Assembly (NCBI GenBank): GCA_009829735.1
Contig: CM020620.1
Coordinates: forward strand, 1,054,001 to 1,118,000
Reading direction: 5' to 3'
DNA: 64,000 nucleotides
Source: Pyropia yezoensis
Lineage: Eukaryota > Rhodophyta > Bangiophyceae > Bangiales > Bangiaceae
Shown: positions 8,978-19,719 of the stretch, piece by piece
Numbering within the stretch: position 1 is the first letter of the stretch
How the letters are laid out: every line of letters begins with the position of its first letter
Made by a program: the position numbers and the translations under genes
The notes under the pieces: generated by a model
What the model was told of the DNA's origin: nothing
Database searches by the model: none
Seen by the model: only the letters and a program-made list of their open reading frames with translations

Positions 8978-11768
8978 GAGGGCAGAATGGTCACAGCGCA
9001 CAAAATATTTGGATCCTTCCAAGAAGAAACGCAATGTCACTGACCATACCACTCCAAGTGTCTCAATTTCTGTGGCACAATAGTTCCGTTCCGCCGGGGA
9101 TAGACCCGGGCTGAAACACCCGACGGGGAGACACTCCCCGTCCTATTGCTGTTGCAGCAAGGCACAGCCCAGGTGCTCATAACTGGCGTCCACCTCCACA
9201 ATGTAATGGGCTCCCTCCCAACGGATGGCCAAAATGGGAGCCTTCAAGAGGCGGTCGCGAAGCTCCTCGAACGCCGCTTGGGTCTCCTCCGTCGGAGGAG
9301 GTACCTTGACCAGGTGCGTACTGAAGTCGATTCCATATAGCTAGACTGATTGGCACCCCTCAACTTTGACACCTCCTATCTTCCTTGTCGCTCACACCCA
9401 GACAAAGTACCCGGGCTCATTTAGTAGCTCATGTCATGGGCATTAGAATGCGCCGTCGCACGAGCTCTCTGTACGAACGTATCAGGCAAAAGTGATCCAC
9501 GCCGTGAATGTAGCTGTGCCTTTTCCGTCACTTTTTTGTCGCGTTTTCCCTGCAGCAACCAGGTACCGCTTTCTGGCGAAGTGGCGTGGACTCCGATTGT
9601 GTCTTCACATGCATGCGATGTTATTCTCCATTTTTGTAGCGTTCGTCAGGAGTATGGTAGCACGTACAGGGCGGTACGACGTTGGGCATGTTGCGCTTCT
9701 CCGCATAAATTGCATCCAGTGTCGATAGCTTGAAAGCAAAGTAGACCCCCGTTCTTGCGCCAGATGCTCCCTCTGATATGGGGCTCCGCTGGAAGAGCTA
9801 GCAGAAGTGGCCAGATCGAGAGTCTCCCCGGAAGAATGTAGACGTACGAGACGCGAGCAGTACACCTCCGGGCCCATATGACGAGCTATGTCGGAGAGGT
9901 CTACCGCAGAGCACTCTTGCGTCTGTCTGCGAAGTTTGGAGCGGTGGGCTGCAGTCTGCTCTCTGCACCGGGCATTTTCTCAGGCGTCTAGCTAAATGGA
10001 ATCGATTTTAGTCAGCACGTTCAGCGGCCGAGCGATACGGGCGAAATTCGGGACAAACCTTCGGTATACCCCACACATGCCCAAAACGCTCTTCAGCTCC
10101 GTCTGTGTACGCGGGTAATGCAACCCCTTCAGGGCTTTGGTATTCTTCTCATTCACGGCCACCCGCCCTGGGCGGATGACATGTACCAGATATTCGACCT
10201 TCCTCTGGAAGAGGTGGCACTTGGACGCCTTCAGCGACACGCCGTTCTCCTTGAGCAGGCTCAATACGTGCTCCAGGTGGTTCAGATGCTCCTCGTTTGA
10301 GCGAGAGAAGACGATAACATCGTCTAGATATACGAGGCACGTCTGCTACTTCACGCCGGCCAGGAAAATATCCATGGCCCGCTGAAAAGTCGCTTGAGCA
10401 TTGCAGAGCCCAAAGGGCAGCCACGTACATTTCCATATGCCCTTACGGCACGTAAATGCCGTCAGGTGCCTATCCCTCGGGGCAATAGGAATTTGCCAAT
10501 ATCCGGCGTTACAATCGAGGGTGCTAAACACCTCGGCCTGCTTTAGGGAGTCCAAGCATTCATCCATCCTTGGGATGGGATACGCGTCCTTCACCGTGAA
10601 GAGGTTGAGCCGCCGGTACTCAATACAAAACCGGGGCGTACTGTCCGACTTCGGGACGATCACCACGGGACTAGCCCACTCGCCTTCGGCGGGTTCAATA
10701 ACTTCCAGTTTTCGCATTCGTTCCACTTGTTCCCCTTCCAACTGGCGATGCTTGTGCCCCGCCATGTAGGGATGTTGCCTTACCGGGGTTGCCTCGGGTT
10801 TTAAGCGGATACGGTACACGGTACTCTTGATGAGCCCAAGAGTGCCATCCCATCGGGGTTTGTAATTTTCCCATCAGCTCCAAGAGCTGGCCACGTAAGG
10901 CTTCAGGGACCTTTCCTAAGTCTGCCTCAGAATGGGCGCCCTCCTTCTTGACCGCAGGACCTTCGCTCAGCTTCTGCATCTCTTCTTGAGAGACACTCAA
11001 TATAGGTCCTTCATAAGTTGAGATTGACGCCACCACCGCCCCAAGGGGGAGGCGGACCATCCTTGGCGTAGGAATCAACATTTGCACGGTGTACGGGGCG
11101 TCCCGGTTGAGCTCCGTGGGGCCGTTCGCCACGTGACCATCATACTTGGAGGCGATACGGGGCTGCCCGGAAATAATCCCGTGACCTCGGAAGTCCCCTC
11201 GCACCTTCACTTGGGAGATGACCTCAGGCTTAAGCCTCAACTTGTGCCACAAGGTGAGTTTCGCGGTCTTGACCTGAGGACAAGCGCACACAGGGTTCCA
11301 CCTAGTGGGACTTGTTTCCACGTCCTCCATATCCCGAAGGATCGGGACGACCATCCCTGTCTTGAGGGTTACCGTCTGGTCCTCACAGGAGATGGTCTTC
11401 ACTTCGGTGTCCCCGAATGAATTTCCTAATTTGACGGGTACCGCCAAATGATCGATCACTCCAAAGCAGATGTAGGAGACTTGGTTCCCCACTTGTACGC
11501 CCAAGCACACAGCTCCTCGAATGAGGAGCCACCCCCCATTCAGGTCAAAGTACAAAATGTTCTCCAGCTCCCCTAGGGGCTGGAGCCCAATGCCCTTCGG
11601 GAGCAAGGAACTTAGAATCAGGGAGGGCCCCCTGCCGGTATCCAGGTCAGCGTGCAAAGCATGCTCTAACCCTTGAGTAGCAAACACGTGTACAGCCAGC
11701 TGATAGCTGGATGAAGGCATAAACGCGCAAATAACATTTTCCTGTTTCACTCCCTTAGGGAGGGCCAA
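8978..11768 (-). pseudogene. pol: Second Ty3/gypsy pol, heavily degraded
   Basis: This is a different gypsy lineage from copy 1. From 11768 a protease-bearing frame holds DLDTGRGPSLIL. The frame shifts near 10820 into reverse transcriptase (RFCIEYRRLN; STLDCNAGYWQIP). A TAG replaces the expected Trp codon just before the YLDDVIVF active site, and the thumb ends at about 10005. After a 671-bp inserted element, RNase H resumes near 9326 (EVDASYEHLGCALLQQ, then a TAG and a frame change, then FFLEGSKYFVRCDHSAL) and is lost near 8980. No integrase or LTR was found. The copy is a dead relic. Confidence 0.88.
9331..10001. mobile_element. 671-bp non-autonomous inverted-repeat element (MITE-like) in pol copy 2
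   Basis: The ends are TTCCATATAGCTAGAC and its near-perfect reverse complement (15 of 16 bases). TCGA flanks both sides (9327-9330 and 10002-10005). Removing the element and one TCGA joins the pol halves in frame as LTKID-FSTHLVKV, so the boundaries are well supported. It has no coding capacity. A 4-bp target duplication is compatible with Sola-like families, but that assignment is speculative. Because TCGA is palindromic, a shorter duplication cannot be excluded. Confidence 0.85.
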
Positions 11769-12758
11769 TAATGCAGGTATTTCGTCGGGGGGCGGCGGAA
11801 AATTCTCTTAGGCCCCCCCGCATCAGGGGACGCTGTGGGAGAAGCTCTAGGGGGACCGCCACTTACGCGTTTCCCGAAGATGAAGAATCAGAAGTGCTCC
11901 CGTTGAGGGAACCCGGACGTTCTACCTTCCCCTTTGGGAATGGCGTGACCGCAGCAATCGCCCGACCAGTTCTGGCGCAGTCTCGGGCTTCCTTGTGCTG
12001 TGCGCGGGCCTTGGCCATCTGGGCTCGAGTCGCCTCCGGGAGGAGAGGACAATGTGGCAAAAACCACCTGCGCACCCAGCACCCAAGTTGGGGTGGTACA
12101 CAAGGGCTGCCTCCCGTGTCGGGGGAACCGGAAGAAGTGCAAGTCGCACACACTCTGTCCCTATTGTGGGGCAAACCCCCTACTATGAACAAGAAGATGG
12201 TGTGTGGTCCAACAGTTTCTTGGTCGGGACGGGGACGCAGGGCCAAGCCCCGCTGTCCCTCCCCTGATCCCCCCAGGGTCCCCTCAGAATCTCGCCATCG
12301 GAATCTCCCACCCCAGCACCTGCCCACTGGGCCACACGAAAATTCAAGACGATAAAATGCAGAAAACCCTCAAATCCAGGTTGGATTTACTATCAAGCAA
12401 AGTATCCCTGACTTCGGGAAATTCGGGACCAAATGCAAAGGGAGAAACGGGTCAGGCTAGTTGCCTGCCGCCCCTTGCATGGCACGGGCTGCCCCCTGCG
12501 TGGGGTCAGTTCTGCCACACTCCCCTCTCCTCTGTTCCGACCGATCCGGTCGGCCCTGAGAAGGGGTAAAAAAGCGTGTGTTGCATGCGCCGGGGACGCA
12601 ACTCGCTGTCCCTCGGCATGTCACGTTGACGTGGAGGCGGTCACGTTGACCACCTCTCTCCTCAAGCTTGCCCGCTTGGCAGCTTGTACTCTGCATAACG
12701 CACGTTCTCCGCACCAACCCGTCTCTTCAACCTTACCCCGGGCCACCCCACGCTGGGG
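11769..12758. other. Unassigned stretch between pol copy 2 and antisense ORF 2
   Basis: The gag of pol copy 2 would be expected here on the minus strand. Only short, broken frames are present, and I see no CCHC knuckle in them. On the plus strand a short frame has a Cys cluster near 12105-12180, which is too brief to call. Confidence 0.4.
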
Positions 12759-14873
12759 ATGCCCCCGGTCTACCCACGATCCAGGTCACCCTCAACTCCA
12801 GGTGGACCTCGGGCAGTTGCGACCGAGATGTCTCTCCCTAACTTGGGGAGAGACATGGAGACCGCGGGGTTGGAGTCGGACTCCCTCGATGAGCGCATGG
12901 AGGATGAGCCCCGCGTTGTAGCACCCGTCGGGACTTCCGGCGGGAGCTCCGTGGTTACCTCGGGGGATGAGAACCCTGCGCCACCCGACTCTGGGTTGGC
13001 GGCTGGATCTCCCCCGGAGGTAGGCCCCGTCACTCCACGTGAGGCCTTGGGGACGTGGTTTTACCCCCCTTGGCCCTTGTACGAGGAGGGGTTGACGGTC
13101 ATCCGCTGTGGCCAAGTTGGCACAGTGATGAGGCGCGTCTGGGGCCGCCTACAGGAGAAGTTCCCCCGTAGGGTCGGGTTCCCGGCCGACTTCAAGATGG
13201 ACCAGTTTGCCTTCCTTGACGACGACGAAGTCGAAGACGTGCAGCGGATCAAGAACTTGTTGACCCGCGGGGGTACCACCGAGGGCCCCGGCGACGTGCC
13301 GACCTTCACGTGGGACGCGGTTGCGACTCGCCCCCCGTACCTCCGTGCCTCCGACCCGCACGTCAATCACTTTGACGTGCGGATGGAGAAGGATATCCGA
13401 CGAGGTCCCTATTTGGTGACCTCGGCTCAACTCGAGTTTGCGCAAGAAGCGCCGGCGAACAAGGAGTTACTCTACCCCAAGAAGCCGGAGTGGTGGCCTC
13501 AAGTTGAAGTCCCCTATAGGTTCCCCGCGTTACTACCGCGGTTGGTGTACCACTTTGGCTCCGTCATGATGACGGCTAGCCCTGATCACGTAGTGTTTGC
13601 CATGTTGGCAACACTCTGGCTCCTTGAGGTCATGTCGACCTGGGTGGCCTGCGTCCAGAGGTGTGGGATGTTTTGGCGCCTCCCGCCCCGCCGAATCCAA
13701 GGTTTGGAGCAGCTCACCCCTTGCCAAGTTGCTGAGGGGTGCTCGTCGGGCCAGCTCAATCTACTTGAGGAGATGCTGCGGCTTCGCAAGATCATCGAGT
13801 GGGAGAGAATCGAGCACAAGTTGCGCCGACCTTCCCGTGGGCCCAAGGACGACGGCACACTTCGCCAGTTCGTCTGGGTCGGTCGTGAACTTCACGACGG
13901 CCGCGTGGTACTCATGGAGGGGTTGGGCTTCGGGGACTACCCGTATGCCCCCGGGGTGGAGCGCCACACTGCACGGCCCCCGGACAAGGCGATGGTGGCG
14001 GGCGTAGCGACACACGAGGAGTTCCTCGCGCGAGGCGCTTTGGCGGCCCCAACTCGGGGTCGCGGCTACCCTCGGGCTCTGCCTAGTCGGCGAGCCCCTC
14101 CTCTTCCTCCTGTCCCGTTCCAGCCGCACGGGGACATCCCGATAGGCGTCGCGGTGGAGTCATCCACGCCTGTGTCTCCCAACTTGGGTGCTACTCCACT
14201 CACGGCCTACCCCAAGTTGGTGTTGCCGTCCGCGCCCTTGACTTCGGAGGTGCTAATCACCACGTTGGTGCGCACCTTGTCGTGGATGGCCGCATCGGCT
14301 GCCACCCTCCGAACGGCGGAGGCTACTCAACTAGAGGAGCGCGTTCGCATTGTCATCTCGACTGCTAGTTGCGAGTCGGTTGCGGAGTTTATGACGGCCG
14401 AATTGGCTCGTATCGGGTCCATCATGCCTTTGTCCGCCACGCTTGGGCGTGGAAAGCGTCAGGCGCGCCGTACGCACTCTCCACCTCGTCGTCGTCGCCG
14501 CCACTCGCGGCGCTCTCCCTCGGTGTCGGAAGACGAGTCGTCTTACTCCGCGTCGGAGTCATCCACTCCTACCGAGACCGAGTCGGTCCGGCGGCTGCAT
14601 CGCCGACTTGCGCGCAATACCAAGCAGGCTAGTGGCCGCGGTCATCGTCGTACTCGTGACCTTGAAGGCAAAGCGTTGGCAATACGGGGGGATGGCAAGC
14701 TGATGACCGAGTGTTCCGACGGAGTCAATGCAAGCAGTCGCTACAGCGCAGCACTGCTTGTCCCCTGTCAAGATACAAGCCCGATCTTGGCACGATCTCT
14801 TGCTTCGTTGTGCAAATTCTTGCCCTGCTCGAGCACGAAAAAGAACGGCTCGAGCAGAACTTTGCTTTTCTGA
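12759..14873 (+). CDS. Second antisense-type retroelement ORF, truncated by a MITE
   Basis: From an ATG (12759, or 12828 as an alternative) it runs 704 codons, but sequence after 14743 belongs to an inserted MITE, so about 660 residues are native. The acidic, Ser/Pro-rich N-terminus precedes a Trp-rich central region (about residues 95-400) that resembles the ORF at 2-1528, with matching R-x-GQV-x-T, GRL, WW-to-PALL and hydrophobic segments in the same order. The C-terminus is basic and Ser/Arg-rich, then acidic Ser-rich. No gag-pol of the same element adjoins its 3' side, where copy 1 would predict one. I take it for a relic of another chromovirus-like element, with unknown function. Confidence 0.6.
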   Translation: MPPVYPRSRSPSTPGGPRAVATEMSLPNLGRDMETAGLESDSLDERMEDEPRVVAPVGTSGGSSVVTSGDENPAPPDSGLAAGSPPEVGPVTPREALGTWFYPPWPLYEEGLTVIRCGQVGTVMRRVWGRLQEKFPRRVGFPADFKMDQFAFLDDDEVEDVQRIKNLLTRGGTTEGPGDVPTFTWDAVATRPPYLRASDPHVNHFDVRMEKDIRRGPYLVTSAQLEFAQEAPANKELLYPKKPEWWPQVEVPYRFPALLPRLVYHFGSVMMTASPDHVVFAMLATLWLLEVMSTWVACVQRCGMFWRLPPRRIQGLEQLTPCQVAEGCSSGQLNLLEEMLRLRKIIEWERIEHKLRRPSRGPKDDGTLRQFVWVGRELHDGRVVLMEGLGFGDYPYAPGVERHTARPPDKAMVAGVATHEEFLARGALAAPTRGRGYPRALPSRRAPPLPPVPFQPHGDIPIGVAVESSTPVSPNLGATPLTAYPKLVLPSAPLTSEVLITTLVRTLSWMAASAATLRTAEATQLEERVRIVISTASCESVAEFMTAELARIGSIMPLSATLGRGKRQARRTHSPPRRRRRHSRRSPSVSEDESSYSASESSTPTETESVRRLHRRLARNTKQASGRGHRRTRDLEGKALAIRGDGKLMTECSDGVNASSRYSAALLVPCQDTSPILARSLASLCKFLPCSSTKKNGSSRTLLF

Positions 14874-15396
14874 TCGAGGGAATGGGCTGGGGTCAAAGAA
14901 TCTCCACCAGGATGACCGACACGACGGCCGCTGTCGGTGTTCTGTCAACCAATGACAACAGTGGTGGCGCTGCTGTTTGCTGGACGAAGCCTTCCATTGG
15001 TCAGAATTCACGTTGTAGATGTTGAGCAAGGCGGAGAGCTTTTTCCGTGCAGACCCTCGAAAGCTGTCGTCGCGCAGGTTTTTGCTTAACCAGTGCGAGA
15101 GATTGCGCGGTTTTTAAACGCGTTTGTATAAACATTGCTCCCAAGCGTAGCGATGGTCGGTCACTTCTTTGCGCTTCACGAGCGTGCTCTCCTGCCCCGT
15201 GCGCTTCCGGTCAAACCTAGAGAGGTGGCGACTACCAATCGCCAGAGCTGTTGTAGGCAGAAAGCAAGAAGCGGGGGTAAAAGCGGTGTCTATGATGCCT
15301 TGAGGGGGGGTCGATGCAGGTTTTATGCAGGTTTTTGCTCGAGAATTTCCCAAAAAAGCAAGAAACTTTTGACAGGCAATAAGCAGTGCTGCGCAG
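14744..15396. mobile_element. 653-bp MITE with TA target duplication
   Basis: The two ends are similar in inverted orientation (start CAGCGCAGCACTGCTT; reverse of end CTGCGCAGCACTGCTT; similarity continues through CCTGTCAA). TA lies on each side (14742-14743 and 15397-15398). It has no transposase, and its ends differ from those of the neighbouring Tc1 element. It cuts antisense ORF 2. Confidence 0.8.
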
Positions 15397-15398
15397 TA

Positions 15399-16731
15399 CA
15401 GTCGGTAAGCAGAAATCATTGCCCGATTTGATCCGAACCTCCAGTCGATTTACTGTGCATCAAGAAAAACGTTGCCCCATTGGATCCCTCCTTCAGTATT
15501 TGGTCCCCATCCCCTTGGCGGCAATCACACACCGCACACGGCGCTTCATCGAATCCACCAGACGGGTAAAGTAGGCTTCAGGGATGGCCTCCCACTCCTC
15601 ACACAGGGCCTTCTAGAGGTCCTCCTTGTTCCCGGGCTGCTCCTCCCGGGCCGCCAGGTGGCGCTTGAGCTCGTCCCATGCATTCTCAATCGGGTTGAGG
15701 TCTGGGCTCTGGCTTTTCCAGGGAAGGCACTTGAACCCAAGCTGGGCCATGTCGTCGCGGCTGTACTTGGATGCGTGGCATGGGGCAAGGTCCTCCTGCA
15801 GCCAGGCGGCGTCAGGCGTCCCAAAAAAGGCCATAATGTGGTGGAAGACTGAGTCGCCCAAGTCCCCCTCATACTGGGTCGAATTCATGGAGCCATTGAA
15901 GAGCACCAGGGGGGTGCGACCACGCGCCGAGAAGCCCCCCCACACCATGATGGACTGCCGGCCGCTTTTGAACGTAGGTTGGAGACAGGCGGGGGTAAAG
16001 CGCTCCCCGGCGCGCCGCCAGACACGAGCGCGCTTGTTGACGGTGCGCACTTCAAAACTGCTCTCGTCGGTGTAGAGAACTGCCTCCCACTCGGCCCCAC
16101 AGTGCTTGTAGGTGCGGGCCCACGCCCGACGCTTGGCTTGGTTCTTGTCTGACACGAAGGGCTTGCGCGGGGGGATGGCGGACTTGAAGCCCTGCGCGCG
16201 CAGGGCGCGCCGCACCGTCCAGCGTGAGACGGACACGGGGCGCCCACGGTTGAACGACCGAGTCAGCGCGGCGGCCGACAAAAAACGGTTGGCGTTGGCC
16301 AGCCGCACAAGAGCGCGCACATCACGGGGGCCGAGAAGAGCCGGGCGCCCCCGCGTCTCTGGCTGCTTGGCCATACCGTCCATGCGCGCCTTGGCAGCAA
16401 ACCAGGAGACACGGGTGGCAGGGATGCCGAGGGCGATGGCGATGGCTCCGTTGGAATAACGCTTGGTGGCGAGCTCGAAAATGGTGGCCTTCTGGCTGAG
16501 GGTGACCTTTGTGCGTTGGGCGACCATCGCGCCTGTCGGGAGGTAGACCAGTGGAGCAGGGCCCCTGGAATAGGACTTTATAGCGGCCGGAAGGGCATAA
16601 ATGGCGCTTAACTGGTCGAAAATCACCCCCCTCCTGATACAGGATTCGCCGCTCTGAGCGTGTGCCGCGGCGAAGTCGGGCCGCCGACAGGCTCGTTTCC
16701 GGATCGGGCAATGATCTTTGCTTACCGACTG
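15399..16731 (-). mobile_element. Tc1/mariner element, nearly complete
   Basis: The 29-bp terminal inverted repeats at 15399-15427 and 16703-16731 match at 27 positions (CAGTCGGTAAGCA at the tips, TCATTGCCCGAT inside). TA flanks both ends. The left TA is shared with the adjoining MITE. The element carries one transposase on the minus strand. Confidence 0.93.
15493..16527 (-). pseudogene. Tc1-family transposase with one premature amber stop
   Basis: The frame starts at the ATG at 16527 (MVAQRTKVTLSQK). Paired helix-turn-helix DNA-binding regions come first. A Tc1 catalytic core follows: YTDESSF for the first Asp, LQEDLAPCHAS for the second, and SPDLNPIENAW for the Glu, with 34 residues between the last two (DD34E). 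An in-frame TAG at 15615-15613 interrupts the frame; about 39 further sense codons then run to TGA at 15495-15493. The catalytic residues are all upstream, so a truncated protein could retain the core, but loss of the C-terminus probably inactivates it. Confidence 0.9.
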
Positions 16732-16839
16732 TACGTGCGGGGCGGGGGAGCTGGGGCAGCGTGCTGCTACGCCTGCTACGGATGAGACACGAACTCTTCG
16801 AAGTTTTGAGCAGCACACCAGCTGGGCTCACTCTCCCTC

Positions 16840-17045
16840 CTCTACTCCACTCAGAACCATATCCAACGTCTCCTCAATAGCCTCCACATCGTCCTCGGCG
16901 GTGAGCCACCGACGCACATCCCTTGCCTAGTCGGCAACCCCAACCCCCTCAAACTCTGCGGAGATGGTAGTGTTGGCAATCAGCGAGGCGATCTCGGACA
17001 CGTCCCCATCGACAGCGCAAGCAATCGCCACGGGTGCTCGCTGGG
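16840..17045 (-). pseudogene. Fragment of a pogo/Tigger transposase C-terminus
   Basis: The minus-strand frame reads DVSEIASLIANTTISAEFE, then, past a TAG at 16929-16927, WLTAEDD and LDMVLSG. This mirrors the C-terminus of the full-length transposase just to the right (DVSQIVALLANSSLREEFE, WLAAEDD, VDMVLAG). It is a diverged second copy with only its tail left. Confidence 0.75.
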
Positions 17046-17491
17046 GGGGCACCGGCGCGGGGGGGGGTACTGGCGCGTGCTGCAGGTGTCCCGCCGACGG
17101 CCCCTTCGGGGCGCGCGATTGGTCCTCCCCCCCGCCGCGCGCCCGGCCGAGTGCCATGCTCGACCGCGATCCCCGCCGAAGCGATAGGCTGATATTCAGG
17201 AAAAGGTGGAACGGCGGCAGTGAAAATCGTGGTAGCCAAATCGGGATGGTGCTTGGAGGTGAAGCGCAAGGGAAGCGTTACGAAAGGACGAGGGTGGGTA
17301 CCGCGAACTGTGCGTGGCAGGTGGGATGCGGGTGGCCGCCGCGCGTCGTGCCATGTGCGTCGGACAACAGCCAAATATTTTGCTGTCCTGCTGTGTCAGT
17401 CCAATAATGTATGCTGGGAAATACAAGACCATGTTTGATGCGGAACATTGGGTCGAGCTGAGGACGCCTCTCGTGCGATGTGCGGCTCGGT

Positions 17492-17511
17492 TATGTGACC
17501 GGGGTCACATA
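17492..17511. repeat. 20-bp palindrome at the left end of the pogo element
   Basis: TATGTGACC and GGTCACATA form 9-bp perfect arms around GG. A related palindrome lies at 19700-19719. Confidence 0.85.
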
Positions 17512-17770
17512 CAGTGATTTTCGACTGTGTGATGAGGGGCCACCTCGTCGCACACGCTGTCAATTCTGGCACGTGTGAAGATTGGGGTCAATGTGGTGGA
17601 ACTGACAGAGAAATTGTTCATGACATTTCTTTGAAATACAACAACACGGACCGGTGGGACATGCTCGCACACCGAACCACAAACTGCTGCAACCGTGTCC
17701 ATCGAAGGCGACCCCCTGCACGCAGGTCTCCGCGAGAGAAACGCCACAACACAACGTCGTCTCACCAGCT

Positions 17771-19384
17771 CTATTCATCATCTTTCCCCGCAAGCACCAT
17801 ATCAACTGTTTGGTCGACCGCGTCGTGGTCATCCTCCGCAGCCAACCAACCCTCCACGGCGTCAGCACGCTCACATGGGGTCAGCCACTCAAATTCCTCC
17901 CTCAAGCTGCTGTTTGCCAGAAGGGCGACGATCTGCGACACGTCCGAATGAATGCCCTCCGCTACGGGCGAAACACCATGCAGCTGTCGACGCACTTCCG
18001 CAGCGGCTTCAGCAGGTAGCACCTCCGCCGACAGCCAGCAGTTGGCGATTTGAACCGCCGTGACTTTGCCCCACTCGTCTTGTAGGATCCGGGCAGCGTC
18101 CAGCAGGTGTGCCTGCCCGCCCTGGTCGAGACCGCCGCCTCGTGGTACACGCGGAGCCGCCTGAGCGGAGTCGATGAGCCGGTCCAGATTGGCCGCAGTC
18201 CGTTCCAGAAGTCTCGTCTTGTAACGACGCTTCACTGCCGCAATGATTCCCTTGTCCAGCGGCTGAAATCTTGCCGTCGTGTTGGGAGGCAGCTCGATGA
18301 TGGTTACTTGTGGGTGATGAATCTCGCTATGGCAGCTCAGGTTGTCCAGGACTAGGAAGACGTGGCTAGCCGTCTGGGCCCTCAGGCCCGGCACAAAGAC
18401 CTCGAAGAACCACCGTTTGAAGACGTGTGAGTCCGTCCAGGCCGACCGTTGCGATAGGTAGGGTAACGGGCACTCGTTGTCAACGCCACAGAAGCACAAC
18501 GGGTTGGCGGCTTTCCCAATCATCGTAATAGGCAGCTTGTGTGACCCAGTGGCATTGCAACAGAGCGTGAGGGTGACACGATCTTTACTCAGCATGGCCT
18601 TGCTGCCCCTCGCGTGACTACGATCTGCTCGGGGCACGTACGACCGCGAGGGAAGACACCGGTAGAGCAGCCCAGTCTCGTCCACATTGTAGATGAGATC
18701 GGGGTCCACACCCGCCAGCTGCTGCCGAATCTGCTCCATGCGCTCCGCCGCCTCCTCCACGTTCGCCGACGCGCCAGCACCGTGCAAGGCAACGTTGACA
18801 AAGAAGTGCCGACGGGCCCAGTTTTGCAGGAACCCGTTCGAAGCTGTAAAGGTCGTGATGCCCAGCTCCCCAGCAATCTGAAGCGCCTTGGTCCGCAGCA
18901 CCGCCAGTGACAGGGGCATGCGCTTCCGCGTCCGAGCGCGGACGGTCAACACCCACTCCTTCAGTCGCGCATCAATCTCAGGATAGGCACTGGCGCGGGC
19001 CGTCACGGAAGACTCGGAGGCACCGGCTGCCAGTCGGGCCCGAAGCACTTCCCGGTTCCGGTACGCAGACTTGAGGGTGCTAGGGGAGTACTCATTCTGC
19101 ATCTGGGCCCCGATCCACGCCCAGGATTTGCCCGCCTCCTTCCACGAGACGACTTGCAGCTTGGTCGCGAGACTCATGCTGGTCCTCTTTCGCCGGCCGT
19201 TGATCCGCCGAGCAGGTGCCTGCGCACGCGCGGGCGACGACAGGATGGCATGAGCTGTCACACTGGCGACTCGGGCCACTGCTTGTACGTCCTCCGCCAG
19301 GTGCGGGATGGCACCAGGGTTGCGACGGGCCAGAGCTGCCTCGGCTGCCGCGGCCGCGGCGTCCACCACAGATAACACGTGCAT
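17771..19384 (-). CDS. pogo/Tigger-type transposase
   Basis: This encodes about 537 residues from the ATG at 19384; a GTG lies three codons upstream. A pipsqueak/CENP-B N-terminal helix-turn-helix (SLATKLQVVSWKEAGKSW) is near residues 70-130. A CENP-B-type second DNA-binding domain (YPEIDARLKEWV to NGFLQNWARRH) follows. The DDE_1 catalytic core has NVDETGL, LVLDNLSCHS and FQPLDKGIIAAVKRRYK. The enzyme should cut and paste the element at TA sites. The frame is intact, so this is the one element in the nest with a potentially active transposase. Homologous proteins are sometimes domesticated, but the flanking inverted repeats argue for a transposon here. Confidence 0.9.
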   Translation of the reverse strand: MHVLSVVDAAAAAAEAALARRNPGAIPHLAEDVQAVARVASVTAHAILSSPARAQAPARRINGRRKRTSMSLATKLQVVSWKEAGKSWAWIGAQMQNEYSPSTLKSAYRNREVLRARLAAGASESSVTARASAYPEIDARLKEWVLTVRARTRKRMPLSLAVLRTKALQIAGELGITTFTASNGFLQNWARRHFFVNVALHGAGASANVEEAAERMEQIRQQLAGVDPDLIYNVDETGLLYRCLPSRSYVPRADRSHARGSKAMLSKDRVTLTLCCNATGSHKLPITMIGKAANPLCFCGVDNECPLPYLSQRSAWTDSHVFKRWFFEVFVPGLRAQTASHVFLVLDNLSCHSEIHHPQVTIIELPPNTTARFQPLDKGIIAAVKRRYKTRLLERTAANLDRLIDSAQAAPRVPRGGGLDQGGQAHLLDAARILQDEWGKVTAVQIANCWLSAEVLPAEAAAEVRRQLHGVSPVAEGIHSDVSQIVALLANSSLREEFEWLTPCERADAVEGWLAAEDDHDAVDQTVDMVLAGKDDE

Positions 19385-19699
19385 GTTGATCACACCGGTC
19401 TCGCGAGCGATCTTGCGCCAGAGAAGGCGGACGGCCTCCCTTCGACAGAGGGTGTCGTGGCACGCGTCGGGGAATATGGGTGCAACGACCGGGGGGGGGG
19501 GGGTGGGGGGGGGGGGTGTTTGAGGAACGAGCGGGTAGCAGTGCGCAGAGCCGACGGCGGTGACCGCCGGCGTCGGCGGGGGTCGCGGTCAGACGCCTCG
19601 GCCTTTGTCGTCTCTCATCACACGCTACCTTCTAATGACTCGGAGAATTCCCAGCTGGAAAGCGCTTCGCGGTATTTGCGTCAACGAGATCGGCTCGAT

Positions 19700-19719
19700 T
19701 ATGTGACCCCGGTCATATA
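19700..19719. repeat. 20-bp palindrome at the right end of the pogo element
   Basis: TATGTGACC-CC-GGTCATATA is the near-identical partner of 17492-17511. It is preceded by the same CGGCTCG string, so the two sites also form a direct repeat about 2.2 kb apart. Confidence 0.8.

Noticed and set aside
12000-12188. Short plus-strand frame with a Cys cluster (CLPCRGNRKKCKSHTLCPYCG region)
   Set aside because: It looks like a zinc knuckle but is only 62 codons, starts arbitrarily, and sits in degraded retroelement DNA; kept only as a note.
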